A stretch of 64,000 nucleotides of DNA from positions 1 to 64,000 of the forward strand of contig JAGTRC010000002.1 of the NCBI GenBank assembly GCA_018396725.1, written 5' to 3'. The DNA is from Candidatus Bathyarchaeota archaeon (GTDB lineage: Archaea > Thermoproteota > Bathyarchaeia > 40CM-2-53-6 > DTGE01). Below are positions 33,542 through 42,111 of the stretch, one piece after another (the stretch's first letter is position 1; each line of letters begins with the position of its first letter). The translations under genes were made by a program, and so were the position numbers. Below the pieces are notes generated by a model, which was not told where the DNA came from, ran no database searches, and saw nothing but the letters and a program-made list of their open reading frames with translations.

Positions 33542-34081
33542 TTGGCTGCCCAGCTGGCCGTGGCGTCCCAGGAGAATCCCATGCGCAGGATCAGGATAGG
33601 TAAGGTAGTCGTGAGTATCTCCGTGGGGAGGTCGGGGGAGCCCTTGGAGAAGGCCGTGCGCATCCTCCAGGACATTACGGGTCATAGACCCTCCCAGAGG
33701 AGGGCTAAGAAGACCATAAAGACCTTCGGGATAAGGAAGGGGGAACCGATAGCCTGCATGGTAACCCTCAGGGGTGGGGATGCGGATGCCTTCCTGAGGA
33801 GGGCCCTAGACGCCGTGGGGCGCAGGCTTAAACAATCCTCATTCGACGATGAAGGCAACGTATCCTTCGGGTTGAAGGAGCATATAGAGATACCCGGGGT
33901 TAAATATGATCCCGAGCTTGGGATATACGGGATGAACATAAACGTTCACCTTGAGAGGCCGGGATACCGGGTGAAGAGGCGGCGTAGATGCCCCTCGGAT
34001 ATCGGGAAAACCCATAAGGTAACCCGTGGGGAAGCCGTCAAGTTCATGGAGGAGGCGTTCTCGGTCCAGGTAGGGGGTTAA
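33542..34081 (+). CDS. rpl5: 50S ribosomal protein L5 (uL5)
   Basis: 179 residues from TTG 33542 with GGAAGG upstream. [20 protein letters not shown], then [20 protein letters not shown] and [16 protein letters not shown] are uL5 features; it contacts 5S rRNA and P-site tRNA. It lies 7 nt before S14. It starts the second transcription unit of the cluster. Confidence 0.95.
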   Translation: MAAQLAVASQENPMRRIRIGKVVVSISVGRSGEPLEKAVRILQDITGHRPSQRRAKKTIKTFGIRKGEPIACMVTLRGGDADAFLRRALDAVGRRLKQSSFDDEGNVSFGLKEHIEIPGVKYDPELGIYGMNINVHLERPGYRVKRRRRCPSDIGKTHKVTRGEAVKFMEEAFSVQVGG

Positions 34082-34088
34082 GCCATAC

Positions 34089-34253
34089 TTGGCTAAATAT
34101 AAGCCTAAGAAGGAGAGGAAGTTCGGTAAGGGCGCCCATCCATGCCGTAGATGCGGCCAACAAGGTGCTGTAATCCGAAGGTACGGCCTCAACCTTTGCA
34201 GGCAATGCTTCAGGGAGGTAGCCAAAGATCTAGGGTTCAAGAAATACTCGTGA
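34089..34253 (+). CDS. rps14: 30S ribosomal protein S14 (uS14, zinc-binding)
   Basis: 54 residues from TTG 34089, too short to be caught by many gene finders. The sequence has [20 protein letters not shown], then [21 protein letters not shown], with CxxC and CxxC zinc ligands. The start has little ribosome-binding signal except GGGGG at 34075. S8, which normally follows in archaea, is absent before L6. Confidence 0.92.
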   Translation: MAKYKPKKERKFGKGAHPCRRCGQQGAVIRRYGLNLCRQCFREVAKDLGFKKYS

Positions 34254-34336
34254 TCCATGCCGGATCATCCAGGGTTAAATTCTAGAGTGGATGTGAACGG
34301 AGCAGGGAGGGAGGATGTCTGAGCCATCAAATAGAG

Positions 34337-34879
34337 TTGGAGGAGAAGGAGGTTCCTGTACCTGAGGGCGTAGAGGTGAGGCTGGACGGCAAGGTGGTGG
34401 AGGTTAAGGGGGATATGGGAACCCTAAGGGAGGATTTCTCCCATGCCCCCGTCGAGCTTAGGCTCGAAGGGGATCGGATCCTCGTCTCAGCGGCTTGGCC
34501 TAGGAAGCGTCAACGAGCCCTGGTCAACACGGTTGCCTCGCTGATTAGGAACATGATAACCGGCGTAACCGGGGGCTTCACATATAAGCTTAAGATAGTC
34601 TACGCCCACTTCCCCGTGTCCATCAAGGTGGATAAGGCGAGGAAGCGAGTGGTGATCGAGAACTTCATGGGCGAGAAGGCTCCCAGGACGGCCCGTATAG
34701 CGGGGGATGCGGAGGTCGAGGTATCGGGGGACGAGATAACCGTGAGGGGTATCCGCCTCCAGGATGTAAGCCAGACCGCCGCCAACATAGAGCAGGCCAC
34801 CAAGGTGAAACGTAAGGATCTACGCGTCTTCCTCGACGGAATATACGTTTATGAGAAGGGTAGGAGCGGGAAGCCTTGA
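34337..34879 (+). CDS. rpl6: 50S ribosomal protein L6 (uL6)
   Basis: 180 residues from TTG 34337. VPEGVEVRLDGKVVEVKGDM, GVTGGFTYKLKIVYAHFPVS and QTAANIEQATKVKRKDLRVF are archaeal uL6 signatures. The obvious ATG at 34315 after GGGAGGGAGG is in another frame and would stop after 17 codons, so the true N-terminus is unsure. It overlaps L32e in TTGA. Confidence 0.93.
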   Translation: MEEKEVPVPEGVEVRLDGKVVEVKGDMGTLREDFSHAPVELRLEGDRILVSAAWPRKRQRALVNTVASLIRNMITGVTGGFTYKLKIVYAHFPVSIKVDKARKRVVIENFMGEKAPRTARIAGDAEVEVSGDEITVRGIRLQDVSQTAANIEQATKVKRKDLRVFLDGIYVYEKGRSGKP

Positions 34880-35262
34880 GGAAGCCGAGGTTCATCCGCC
34901 AGGAGAGCTGGCGCTACAAACGCGTAAAGGAGAACTGGCGTAAACCCAAGGGTGGGAGCAGCCGTATGAGGAGGAGGATGGGCGGGTTGCCCCCATTGGT
35001 CTCGGTGGGATACGGCGCCCCGAAGAGCGGTAGGGGCCTCCATCCATCCGGCTTCAGGGAGGTCCTCGTATATAACCCCAGCCAACTGGAAGGGGTGAAT
35101 CCCGGGAGCGAAGCCGTCAGGATCGCCTCCACCGTCGGCGAAAGGAAGAGGCTAGCCATACTGGAGAGGGCTGAGAGTCTAGGCTTAAAGGTCTTAAACC
35201 CGCCCAGGGCGGCTGAGGAGTCCGCATCCGAGGGGGCGCCGCTGGAGGGATCCGAGAGATGA
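34876..35262 (+). CDS. rpl32e: 50S ribosomal protein L32e (eL32)
   Basis: 128 residues from TTG 34876. RFIRQESWRYKRVKENWRKP, MRRRMGGLPPLVSVGYGAPK and the loop RGLHPSGFREVLVYN are eL32 signatures, a protein found only in archaea and eukaryotes. It ends by overlapping the L19e ATG (ATGA). The last 20 residues are acidic and lineage-specific. Confidence 0.94.
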   Translation: MRKPRFIRQESWRYKRVKENWRKPKGGSSRMRRRMGGLPPLVSVGYGAPKSGRGLHPSGFREVLVYNPSQLEGVNPGSEAVRIASTVGERKRLAILERAESLGLKVLNPPRAAEESASEGAPLEGSER

Positions 35263-35684
35263 GCTTGAGGATCCAGAGGAGGCTGGCCGCCGAGCTCCTC
35301 AAAGTGGGGGAGTCCCGCATCTGGATAGATCCAGGCTCCATCGAAAGGGTGGAGGCCGCCATAACCAGGGATGAGATAAAAAGGCTCATCCATGAAGGTG
35401 TGATAAGGAGGCTCCCCGAGCGCGGGGTGAGCAGGGGCCGGGTGAGATCCAAACCGAGGAGGAGGGGACCCGGGAGCAGGAAGGGATCCACCATCGACAG
35501 GAAAACCCTGTGGATAAACAGGATAAGGAGGCTTCGAAGGATCCTGAAGCGGCTCAGGGACTCGAAGAAGATTTCAAAGGACATTTATAGGAGGCTCTAC
35601 CTATTGGCTAAGGGAGGAGCCTTCAGGAGCGCCTCCCACCTCAAGGAGTATATTGAGAGGCACAGCCTCATAAGGAGGAGATGA
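35259..35684 (+). CDS. rpl19e: 50S ribosomal protein L19e (eL19)
   Basis: 141 residues. LRIQRRLAAELLKVGESRIW, GVIRRLPERGVSRGRVRSKP and GPGSRKGSTIDRKTLWINRI are eL19 signatures. L18 (uL18), which should follow in the archaeal order, is not present; S5 starts 25 nt later. Confidence 0.94.
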   Translation: MSLRIQRRLAAELLKVGESRIWIDPGSIERVEAAITRDEIKRLIHEGVIRRLPERGVSRGRVRSKPRRRGPGSRKGSTIDRKTLWINRIRRLRRILKRLRDSKKISKDIYRRLYLLAKGGAFRSASHLKEYIERHSLIRRR

Positions 35685-35708
35685 GACAGCGGAATTGAAG
35701 GTCATGGG

Positions 35709-36338
35709 ATGGATATGGATATGAGCGAGGCTGGATGGACCCCTAAAACCAAGCTTGGATTAATGGTTCAGAGCGGCCAGATAGTGAGCATATCCGAGAT
35801 ATTCGCTCAGGGCCTCAAGATAAAGGAGCCTGAGATAGTGGATGTGCTCCTGCCCGACTTGAAGCAGGAGGTGTTAGGGATAGGGCTCGTCCAGAAGCAG
35901 ACGGACGCCGGGGAGAGATCCCGCTTCAAGGCCGTGGTGGCCGTAGGCAACGGGGCGGGATACGTGGGCTTGGGGACGGGCAAGGCTAGGCAGGTGAGGG
36001 CGGCCATAGAGAAGGCCACGACCCAAGCCAAACTCAACATAATACCCATAAGGAGGGGGTGTGGAAGCTGGGAGTGCAGATGCGACCTCCCCCACTCCCT
36101 CCCCTTCAAGGTATCCGGTAAATGCGGCAGCGTAAGGTTTGAAGCCATGCCTGGACCCAGAGGGCTGGGATTGGTCGCGGGCGAGGTGGCTAAGACGATA
36201 CTAGCCCTCGCTGGGGTAAAGGACTGCTGGACGAGGAGCTCAGGCGCCACCTCAACCCTCTCATCCACGGCGTTCGCGGTCTTCGACGCCCTGAGGAGCA
36301 CTTATAGGCTGGTATCCCCGGTGGACTGGGTGAGGTAG
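35709..36338 (+). CDS. rps5: 30S ribosomal protein S5 (uS5)
   Basis: 209 residues. [40 protein letters not shown], and [20 protein letters not shown] identify archaeal uS5, with the double-stranded RNA-binding-like N domain. Four nucleotides separate it from L30. Confidence 0.96.
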   Translation: MDMDMSEAGWTPKTKLGLMVQSGQIVSISEIFAQGLKIKEPEIVDVLLPDLKQEVLGIGLVQKQTDAGERSRFKAVVAVGNGAGYVGLGTGKARQVRAAIEKATTQAKLNIIPIRRGCGSWECRCDLPHSLPFKVSGKCGSVRFEAMPGPRGLGLVAGEVAKTILALAGVKDCWTRSSGATSTLSSTAFAVFDALRSTYRLVSPVDWVR

Positions 36339-36342
36339 ATCC

Positions 36343-36843
36343 ATGGATAAGCCGGGAGATGGCTCTAGATGCCTCGTAGCGGTGAGGCTGAGGGGCACGG
36401 CTAGAGTATACCCCGAGCTCCAGAAGACCCTGGATTCCCTGAGGCTCAGATCGAAATATAACGCGGTGCTCCTCCACGAAACCCCCAGCATAAAGGGGAT
36501 GCTTCAAAGGGCGAAGGACCATGTAACCTGGGGTGAAGCGGACGCGGATACTATACTCCAACTGCTCCGGCTTAGAGGCCGCACCACCGGAAACCATCGA
36601 ATAGACGACGGATACGTGAAGGAGAAGTTCCCCGGATACAGCTCCATCGAGGAGCTGGCGGCGGCTATAGCCTCGGGGGAGGTCCCCCTCGAAAGGCTTT
36701 GGAGGGCTGAGATAAAACCCGTCTTCCGCCTCCACCCCCCTAAAGGGGGATTCAAGAAAACCATAAGAAGGCCGTATGGCTCCGGGGGGGAACTCGGATA
36801 TAGAGGCCCGGACATAAAAGGCCTGATCAAAAAAATGATCTGA
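36343..36843 (+). CDS. rpl30: 50S ribosomal protein L30 (uL30)
   Basis: 166 residues. LVAVRLRGTARVYPELQKTL, LRLRSKYNAVLLHETPSIKG and the archaeal C-terminal part with FRLHPPKGGFKKTIRRPYGS identify the long archaeal/eukaryotic uL30 (L7 in eukaryotes). An Hsp20-like gene is inserted after it instead of L15 directly. Confidence 0.94.
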   Translation: MDKPGDGSRCLVAVRLRGTARVYPELQKTLDSLRLRSKYNAVLLHETPSIKGMLQRAKDHVTWGEADADTILQLLRLRGRTTGNHRIDDGYVKEKFPGYSSIEELAAAIASGEVPLERLWRAEIKPVFRLHPPKGGFKKTIRRPYGSGGELGYRGPDIKGLIKKMI

Positions 36844-36898
36844 GCAGATCAGCCCTCCTGGAGAGGCGGATAGATGGGGTTCCAAATCCGATGTTAAA

Positions 36899-36908
36899 CT
36901 TTTATATC
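36899..36908 (+). promoter_or_regulatory. TATA box upstream of the Hsp20-like gene
   Basis: CTTTTATATC at 36899-36908, ~40 nt before ATG 36948, between the L30 and Hsp20-like genes. It implies a separate transcript start for the inserted gene. Confidence 0.45.
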
Positions 36909-36947
36909 GGCGTCATGGGTATAAGGGATTATTGGGCGGGTTAAGAT

Positions 36948-37448
36948 ATGCCCCCGGATCCGAGAAGGAGACGCTACCCCTGGTTCAGCGATCCCAATAG
37001 ATGGGACTACGAGGACTGGCCCGACGAACCCGACTACGATGAACCGGGCGGAGGCGGCCTAGAAGATAGATATATGCGGGAGAGGTACATCCAGCCGCCT
37101 AGAAACCGTAGGGAGATGGAGGTTCAAAGGGCCTTAAGGATGATCCATAAGATAAGAGACCTATACGATCCATTAATAGACGTGATAGAATACTCCGAGA
37201 GCATAGTGGTGGCCGCCGAGCTCCACGGGGTCAGAACATACAACATAGCCGTGAAGATCGTGGATCGCTCCCTAACCATAGGGTTCAAACGGGGCGAAAC
37301 CAGGAACATAAGGGTCCTTAAACTCCCCAAGCCCGTGGACCCCAAACCCATCAGGAGCATCCATAAAAACGGGATACTCTTCCTGGAACTCAGGAAATCG
37401 GAGCATCCCGTGGACGCCGCTGTAATCCCCATAACCAGCTCGGAATAA
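36948..37448 (+). CDS. Hsp20/alpha-crystallin-like protein inserted in the ribosomal cluster
   Basis: 166 residues. The N-terminal ~60 residues are rich in D, P, Y and G (low complexity). Residues ~75-155 (LIDVIEYSESIVVAAELHGV, YNIAVKIVDRSLTIGFKRGE, then IRSIHKNGILFLELRK) match the alpha-crystallin fold pattern seen in small heat-shock proteins and p23-like proteins. It may be a chaperone acting on ribosomal proteins or nascent chains; that is inferred. It has its own TATA box and is followed by 121 nt before L15. Confidence 0.65.
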   Translation: MPPDPRRRRYPWFSDPNRWDYEDWPDEPDYDEPGGGGLEDRYMRERYIQPPRNRREMEVQRALRMIHKIRDLYDPLIDVIEYSESIVVAAELHGVRTYNIAVKIVDRSLTIGFKRGETRNIRVLKLPKPVDPKPIRSIHKNGILFLELRKSEHPVDAAVIPITSSE

Positions 37449-37569
37449 AGCAGAGGATAGATGGGGGTATGATAGGGGGACGCCCGGTTAGATCCGGGCT
37501 TTAAAGCAAAGCAAAATTTATCTTCACGGGTTGAGAGCAGCAGGTTTAAATGGAGGAGAAGATTGAACC

Positions 37570-38028
37570 ATGGCTACCAGGCTTAGGAAGGTGCGGAAGC
37601 TTAGGGGTAGCAGAACCCATGGATGGGGCGTCTCAGGGCAGCATAGAGGTATAGGGATGAGGGGAGGCCACGGCAAAGCCGGATGGTGCAAGCATAAGTG
37701 GACCTTCACCGTGAAGTATGGCAGGGACAGGATTGGGAAGAAGGGTTTCAGGAACCCCACAAGCGAGGATTTAAGGGTCTTAAATCTAAGCCAATTGGAG
37801 GATCTAATCCATAGACTCGAGGCATCCGATGAACGCTTATCCATGAGGGGAGACAAATACTTTATAGATTTGAAGGCCCTAGGCTACGATAAGCTGCTGG
37901 GGAAAGGCAGGATCGAGACGCCCGTGATAGTCTCCGTGCCAGGATGCTCCGCGAAGGCCAGGGAGAAGCTCGAGGAGATAGGGGGCGCGGTAGCCCCCGT
38001 GGACCAGGCTCCGACCACGGATGGATGA
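37570..38028 (+). CDS. rpl15: 50S ribosomal protein L15 (uL15)
   Basis: 152 residues. RKVRKLRGSRTHGWGVSGQH, HGKAGWCKHKWTFTVKYG, GFRNPT and VSVPGCSAKAREKLEEIGGA identify archaeal uL15. A TATA-like AAGCAAAATTTATC lies ~60 nt upstream of the ATG. It is followed by secY after 85 nt, the usual archaeal neighbour. Confidence 0.95.
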   Translation: MATRLRKVRKLRGSRTHGWGVSGQHRGIGMRGGHGKAGWCKHKWTFTVKYGRDRIGKKGFRNPTSEDLRVLNLSQLEDLIHRLEASDERLSMRGDKYFIDLKALGYDKLLGKGRIETPVIVSVPGCSAKAREKLEEIGGAVAPVDQAPTTDG

Positions 38029-38113
38029 GCTGCGGTCAACCGGTCGGGTGGAGATCCGGGGTCACAGGTTTAATCGGCCGGGATATTAGGGATGATCGGG
38101 CTGAGTTGATGGG

Positions 38114-39541
38114 GTGGAGGGGGGAGGATTGAGGTTCATCGAGCTGTTCAGGCCCCTGGGGAGGTACGTCCTAGAGGTTTCGCCTCCGCAGAGGAAGGTT
38201 TCCTTCAACGAGAAGCTCTTCTGGACCGGTATGGCCCTGATAATATACTTCGTGATGTCCGAGGTTCCCCTCTACGGGGTGGGGGCTGGGGAGGCCGACC
38301 CGTTCGGGGCCCTCAGGGTTATATTCGCGTCTAAGAGGGGGACCCTGATGGAGCTCGGCATCGGCCCTATAGTAACCGCGGGCCTGATACTTCAGATACT
38401 CTCAGGCTCCAAGATGATAGATCTGGATATGAGGGATCCCGGCGACAGGGCGTTGTTCACGACCGCCAGCAAGGTCCTCTCGGTGGTGATGACCCTCTTC
38501 GAGGCCCTGGCCTTCATAATAGGAGGGGTATATGGGCGGCTGACCCCTCAAGCAAAGCTCGTGATCCTCGTCCAGCTCATGGCTGCCGGGATAATCATAA
38601 TGCTCCTGGATGAGCTCCTCCAGAAGGGATGGGGCTTCGGCAGCGGCATAAGCCTCTTCATAGCGGCGGGGGTGGCTCAGACCATATGGTGGAGCGCCTT
38701 CGCCCCCCTAGGCCCCCTATCGGACGGCAAGTATCTAGGGGCTGTCCTGGCTTTCATCCAGTCCCTGCGGGGAGGGGAACCCCTCATCAAAGCCTTCTAT
38801 AGGGCTGAAGGCCTGCCCGACATGATCGGCTTGGCCACGACGGTGGCGGTCTTCCTAATAATAATATACCTGAACGGGTTAAGGGTTGAAATACCCGTCT
38901 CCTACGCCAGATACAGGGGGTATCGCAGCAAGTTCCCCCTGAAACTCCTCTACGTATCGAATATCCCGGTTATATTCGCCTCAGCCCTCTTCGGAAACAT
39001 ATATTTCGTATCGCAGATAATATGGGCGAGGTATAACCAGGCGGGGACGAATCCATGGCTCAGCCTCCTGGGTGTATTCGAGAGGCATGGAACCGAGTAC
39101 GTCCCGAAGAGCGGCTTAGCGTACTACGTGATCTCCCCTAGAAGCCTGAGCGGCGTCCTCGAGGACCCAGTCAGGGCGGGGGTCTTCACGGCCATAATGG
39201 TGTTGACCTGCATCTTCTTCGCTGTCACCTGGGTCGAGGTGGGCGGGATGGACGCCCGATCGGTAGCCAAGCAGCTCCTGGACTCGGGGATGCAGATAGA
39301 GGGGTTCAGGAGATCCTATACGCCGATCCAGCAGCTGCTATCCAGGTACATCCCCACGGTTACGGTTCTAGGAGGGATAATCATCGGCCTCATAGCCTCC
39401 CTATCGGATTTCCTAGGCGCCTTCGGCTCAGGCGTAGGCATACTCCTGATGGTGGGCATACTGGAACAGTATTACCAGATACTGGCCAGGGAGAGGATCG
39501 CCGAGATGTACCCCGCCCTGGGAGCCCTACTGGGCAGGTGA
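38114..39541 (+). CDS. secY: SecY preprotein translocase channel subunit
   Basis: 475 residues from GTG 38114 (TTG 38129 is a strong alternative, just behind GGGGGGAGG). FRPLGRYVLEVSPPQRKVSF, then ten hydrophobic stretches, for example LGIGPIVTAGLILQILSGS (plug region), EIPVSYARYRGYRSKFPLKL and LSDFLGAFGSGVGILLMVGI, fit archaeal SecY. It forms the membrane pore for secreted and membrane proteins. The window contains many predicted exported proteins that would use it. Confidence 0.96.
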   Translation: MEGGGLRFIELFRPLGRYVLEVSPPQRKVSFNEKLFWTGMALIIYFVMSEVPLYGVGAGEADPFGALRVIFASKRGTLMELGIGPIVTAGLILQILSGSKMIDLDMRDPGDRALFTTASKVLSVVMTLFEALAFIIGGVYGRLTPQAKLVILVQLMAAGIIIMLLDELLQKGWGFGSGISLFIAAGVAQTIWWSAFAPLGPLSDGKYLGAVLAFIQSLRGGEPLIKAFYRAEGLPDMIGLATTVAVFLIIIYLNGLRVEIPVSYARYRGYRSKFPLKLLYVSNIPVIFASALFGNIYFVSQIIWARYNQAGTNPWLSLLGVFERHGTEYVPKSGLAYYVISPRSLSGVLEDPVRAGVFTAIMVLTCIFFAVTWVEVGGMDARSVAKQLLDSGMQIEGFRRSYTPIQQLLSRYIPTVTVLGGIIIGLIASLSDFLGAFGSGVGILLMVGILEQYYQILARERIAEMYPALGALLGR

Positions 39542-39577
39542 GGAGCCACGACCCCCCTCTCCATATTCGACTCCGCT

Positions 39578-40090
39578 ATGGAATCGGTTGCTAGGATGCT
39601 GTCCCCATACTCCGGGATCCCGGATTCCACGCTCCTCATATTAGCCGTGGCCGCCATATTATCCTTCATAACATCCGCCGCGAACAGGCTCCTCGTGGAC
39701 GTTAAGAAGATGAAGGAGATCATGGATGAGGTCAACGCCTGGAGGATGCAACTCGAGAAGGCCAAGAAGAGCAACGATAAGAAGCTCTTAGCGAAGGTTA
39801 TGAAGAGGCAGGAGGCTATAATGAAGCTTCAAAGCCGGGCCATGTGGGATAGGATGAAGGTGAGCCTGATATTCCTAGCCCCCTTCTGGATAATATTCAT
39901 GATACTAAGCAGGTTCTACGCTTCGAATCCCGTGGCTTTATCCCCCTTCTCGATACCGCTCCTCCTCTCAGGCACCCCGGACCCCACCTATGGGGCTCAG
40001 CGGCTGCTCTTCTTCTCCTGGTATATAATATGCAGCTTCGCGGTGAGCCTCCCCCTCTCCAGGATCCTAGGGGTGAACCCTGAGGATTAG
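39578..40090 (+). CDS. DUF106 membrane insertase-like protein (EMC3/TMCO1/YidC superfamily)
   Basis: 170 residues. A first helix (LLILAVAAILSFITSAANRL), a charged coiled-coil loop (KKMKEIMDEVNAWRMQLEKA, then KRQEAIMKLQSRAMWDRMK), and two further helices (SLIFLAPFWIIFMILSRFY and LLFFSWYIICSFAVSLPL). This is the archaeal DUF106 layout; the family is related to YidC/Oxa1 and EMC3 and helps insert membrane proteins. The position after secY is the typical one in archaea. Confidence 0.9.
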   Translation: MESVARMLSPYSGIPDSTLLILAVAAILSFITSAANRLLVDVKKMKEIMDEVNAWRMQLEKAKKSNDKKLLAKVMKRQEAIMKLQSRAMWDRMKVSLIFLAPFWIIFMILSRFYASNPVALSPFSIPLLLSGTPDPTYGAQRLLFFSWYIICSFAVSLPLSRILGVNPED

Positions 40091-40177
40091 GGAGGATGGA
40101 AGATATGAGCCCCATCTCCCCAGCTGCAGAAGCGATGAAAAGGGAGGTTTGGATGAGCCTCGAAGAAGAGCGGGATA

Positions 40178-40738
40178 GTGGTAGCCATAGGGGGCCCCCA
40201 CGGGACGGGGAAGACCACCTACGCTAAGGGCCTAGCCCAAACGTTCGATCTGAGGCACGTCTCCGCGGGGGAGGCCTTCAGGAGACTAGCTGAGGATGAG
40301 GGCTTAACCCTCCAGGAGCTCGCATATAAGGCGGAGATGGATCCATCCATCGATCGGCGCATAGACGAAGCCGTGAAGAGGGAGGCTGAGCTCGGATCCG
40401 TGGTCATAGACGGCCAGTTAGCGGCGTGGATGGCTGGGGATAAGGCGGACCTCAAAGTATACCTGACTGCCCCGGATAAGGTCAGGTTCGAGAGGATAGC
40501 CAGGAGGGACGGCTTAACCCTCCAGGAGGCTGAGCGTACGACCAGGATCCGGGAGGAGGGGGAGGCTCGACGGTTCAGGGAGCTCTACGGGATCGACGTG
40601 AAGGACCTCTCCATATATCATCTCATAGTGGATACCTCGCTTCTACCCCTGGAGGACACCATGAAAACCCTTAAAAACATAGTCTCCGACTACATTCAGG
40701 AGATGGGAGGGAGGCGCCGCAGCGATGTCCGTGGTTGA
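40178..40738 (+). CDS. cmk: Cytidylate kinase
   Basis: 186 residues from GTG 40178. The P-loop VAIGGPHGTGKTTYAKGLAQ, VSAGEAFRRLAEDEGLTLQE, VVIDGQLAAWM and RIREEGEARRFRELYGIDV identify archaeal CMK, which phosphorylates CMP/dCMP. Located between DUF106 and L14e as in other archaea, it overlaps L14e by 14 nt. L34e, often next to it, is absent. Confidence 0.93.
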   Translation: MVAIGGPHGTGKTTYAKGLAQTFDLRHVSAGEAFRRLAEDEGLTLQELAYKAEMDPSIDRRIDEAVKREAELGSVVIDGQLAAWMAGDKADLKVYLTAPDKVRFERIARRDGLTLQEAERTTRIREEGEARRFRELYGIDVKDLSIYHLIVDTSLLPLEDTMKTLKNIVSDYIQEMGGRRRSDVRG

Positions 40739-40988
40739 CGTAGGCAGCATATGCGTGAAGGTTAAGGGGAGGGAGAAGGGTAGGAAATGCGTGGTCGTGG
40801 ACGTGATCGATAAGAACTTCGTCCTGGTCACGGGGCCCAAAGCCATCTCGGGAGTCAAGAGGCGTAGAGCGAACACCGCCCATCTATCCCCTACAGGCGA
40901 GAGATTAAACCTGAAGAGGGGGGCCTCGGACGAGGAGGTCCTGGAGGCCCTAAGGAAACACGGGAAAGAGGAGTTCATGAGGGGATAA
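40725..40988 (+). CDS. rpl14e: 50S ribosomal protein L14e (eL14)
   Basis: 87 residues. VDVGSICVKVKGREKGRKCV, VVDVIDKNFVLVTGPKAISG, VKRRRANTAHLSPTGERLNL fit eL14, a KOW/SH3-like protein found in archaea and eukaryotes. It overlaps the end of cmk. It precedes Cbf5 by one kilobase; two minus-strand genes intrude between them. Confidence 0.92.
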   Translation: MSVVDVGSICVKVKGREKGRKCVVVDVIDKNFVLVTGPKAISGVKRRRANTAHLSPTGERLNLKRGASDEEVLEALRKHGKEEFMRG

Positions 40989-41029
40989 CCCGGGAGGCAA
41001 CCCCTGAGGGGCGGCCCATCCCCCGCGGC

Positions 41030-41329
41030 TCATCCCCGATCCAGGTTCTCCCTGGACACCCTGACCTCATCGAAGCTTTGAACGCTCGCACCCAGCTCCT
41101 CTATGCACTGCCTCACCTCGTTTATATCGATGCCGTCCCCCTCCAGGGACACCTTAATGGTCTCCGTGCGCTGGTCTATCTCGGCGAGGTTTATGTCCAC
41201 GTCGCTCACCCCTCTGCATTCAGCCAGCCTCGACGCGAGCTCGTATATCGGCGGATCCCTCGGCTTTAGAACGTCCAGGACGAGCTTCCTAATCCTCACG
41301 TAACTACTGTTTCTCAAGTTCCAAGCCAT
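41030..41329 (-). CDS. DUF211 protein
   Basis: 99 residues. YVRIRKLVLDVLKPRDPPIY, LASRLAECRGVSDVDINLAE, IDQRTETIKVSLEGDGIDIN and EVRQCIEELGASVQSFDEV match DUF211, a ferredoxin-like fold protein that is widespread in archaea and of unknown function. It lies opposite the ribosomal genes and convergent to rpl14e. Confidence 0.88.
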   Translation of the reverse strand: MAWNLRNSSYVRIRKLVLDVLKPRDPPIYELASRLAECRGVSDVDINLAEIDQRTETIKVSLEGDGIDINEVRQCIEELGASVQSFDEVRVSRENLDRG

Positions 41330-41370
41330 CCCTTGAAGGGGGATTTACCCCTCCAGATCCATCCATCTAT

Positions 41371-41961
41371 CTATAATCCTCCCGTAAACAGGATTACGGC
41401 GGCCGTCGCCAGGCCTACGGCGAGGGTTCTAACCCCGGATGCGAGGAGCCTCTCCCCGCTTATCTTTCCTAGGAAGACTCCTAGGAGGAACAGCATCGCC
41501 ATTATAGCGGTTATGGACGAGTAAACCGCCCATAGGGGTGTAACCATCCCTAGGACGGCTAACAGGAAGGGGGTTAACGCCACCATCCCCGCTATCAGGG
41601 GGGCTCCACCGTCCACCAGCGCAACCCATACGGTGGCCGCCTTCATAGCCTTGGCGTGGAGGGAGTTCTCCATGTCTCGGAGCATGGCTTTCTCGAGCTC
41701 CTGCAGGTCCCGCCTCTGCTCCGCCCTCTCCGCCATGTAGGCCCCTGAAAACCCTGAGATTGCCATGGCGAGGCTCGCCCCGAACCCGGCGCCCAGGATC
41801 AAGCGTACATCCATCCTCCCATAGGCGTAGGAGCCGAGCACTATCCCGAGCATGGTTAAAGCTCCATCGAACGTGTTCATCACGAAGTATCTCCTGGAGA
41901 TATCTGACACGCCTGAGAACTTGATGTATCCTTTAAAATCTGATAATTTCTCCGCTATCAT
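41371..41961 (-). CDS. VIT1/CCC1-family transporter
   Basis: 196 residues. A cytosolic start leads to FVMNTFDGALTMLGIVLGSY, ASLAMAISGFSGAYMAERAE, then a charged loop (RDLQELEKAML), and three more helices, the standard VIT1/CCC1/DUF125 five-helix layout. The family moves Fe2+ or Mn2+. The start has a GGAGG site upstream (GAGGACTTAA ATG). It lies between L14e and Cbf5 on the opposite strand, so it is not part of the cluster. Confidence 0.85.
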   Translation of the reverse strand: MIAEKLSDFKGYIKFSGVSDISRRYFVMNTFDGALTMLGIVLGSYAYGRMDVRLILGAGFGASLAMAISGFSGAYMAERAEQRRDLQELEKAMLRDMENSLHAKAMKAATVWVALVDGGAPLIAGMVALTPFLLAVLGMVTPLWAVYSSITAIMAMLFLLGVFLGKISGERLLASGVRTLAVGLATAAVILFTGGL

Positions 41962-42111
41962 TTAAGTCCTCCTGGGCTTATTTATGGTAGCCCCCTCCGG
42001 AGGAACCATTCCATTTCGCAACTAGCTTCTCAGCAGCCCCCGATCATTTAAGATTATGGGAGACCTATATATTTAGGTTACGTCCCCAGTTGCTTATATT
42101 GGTTTAGGTGG

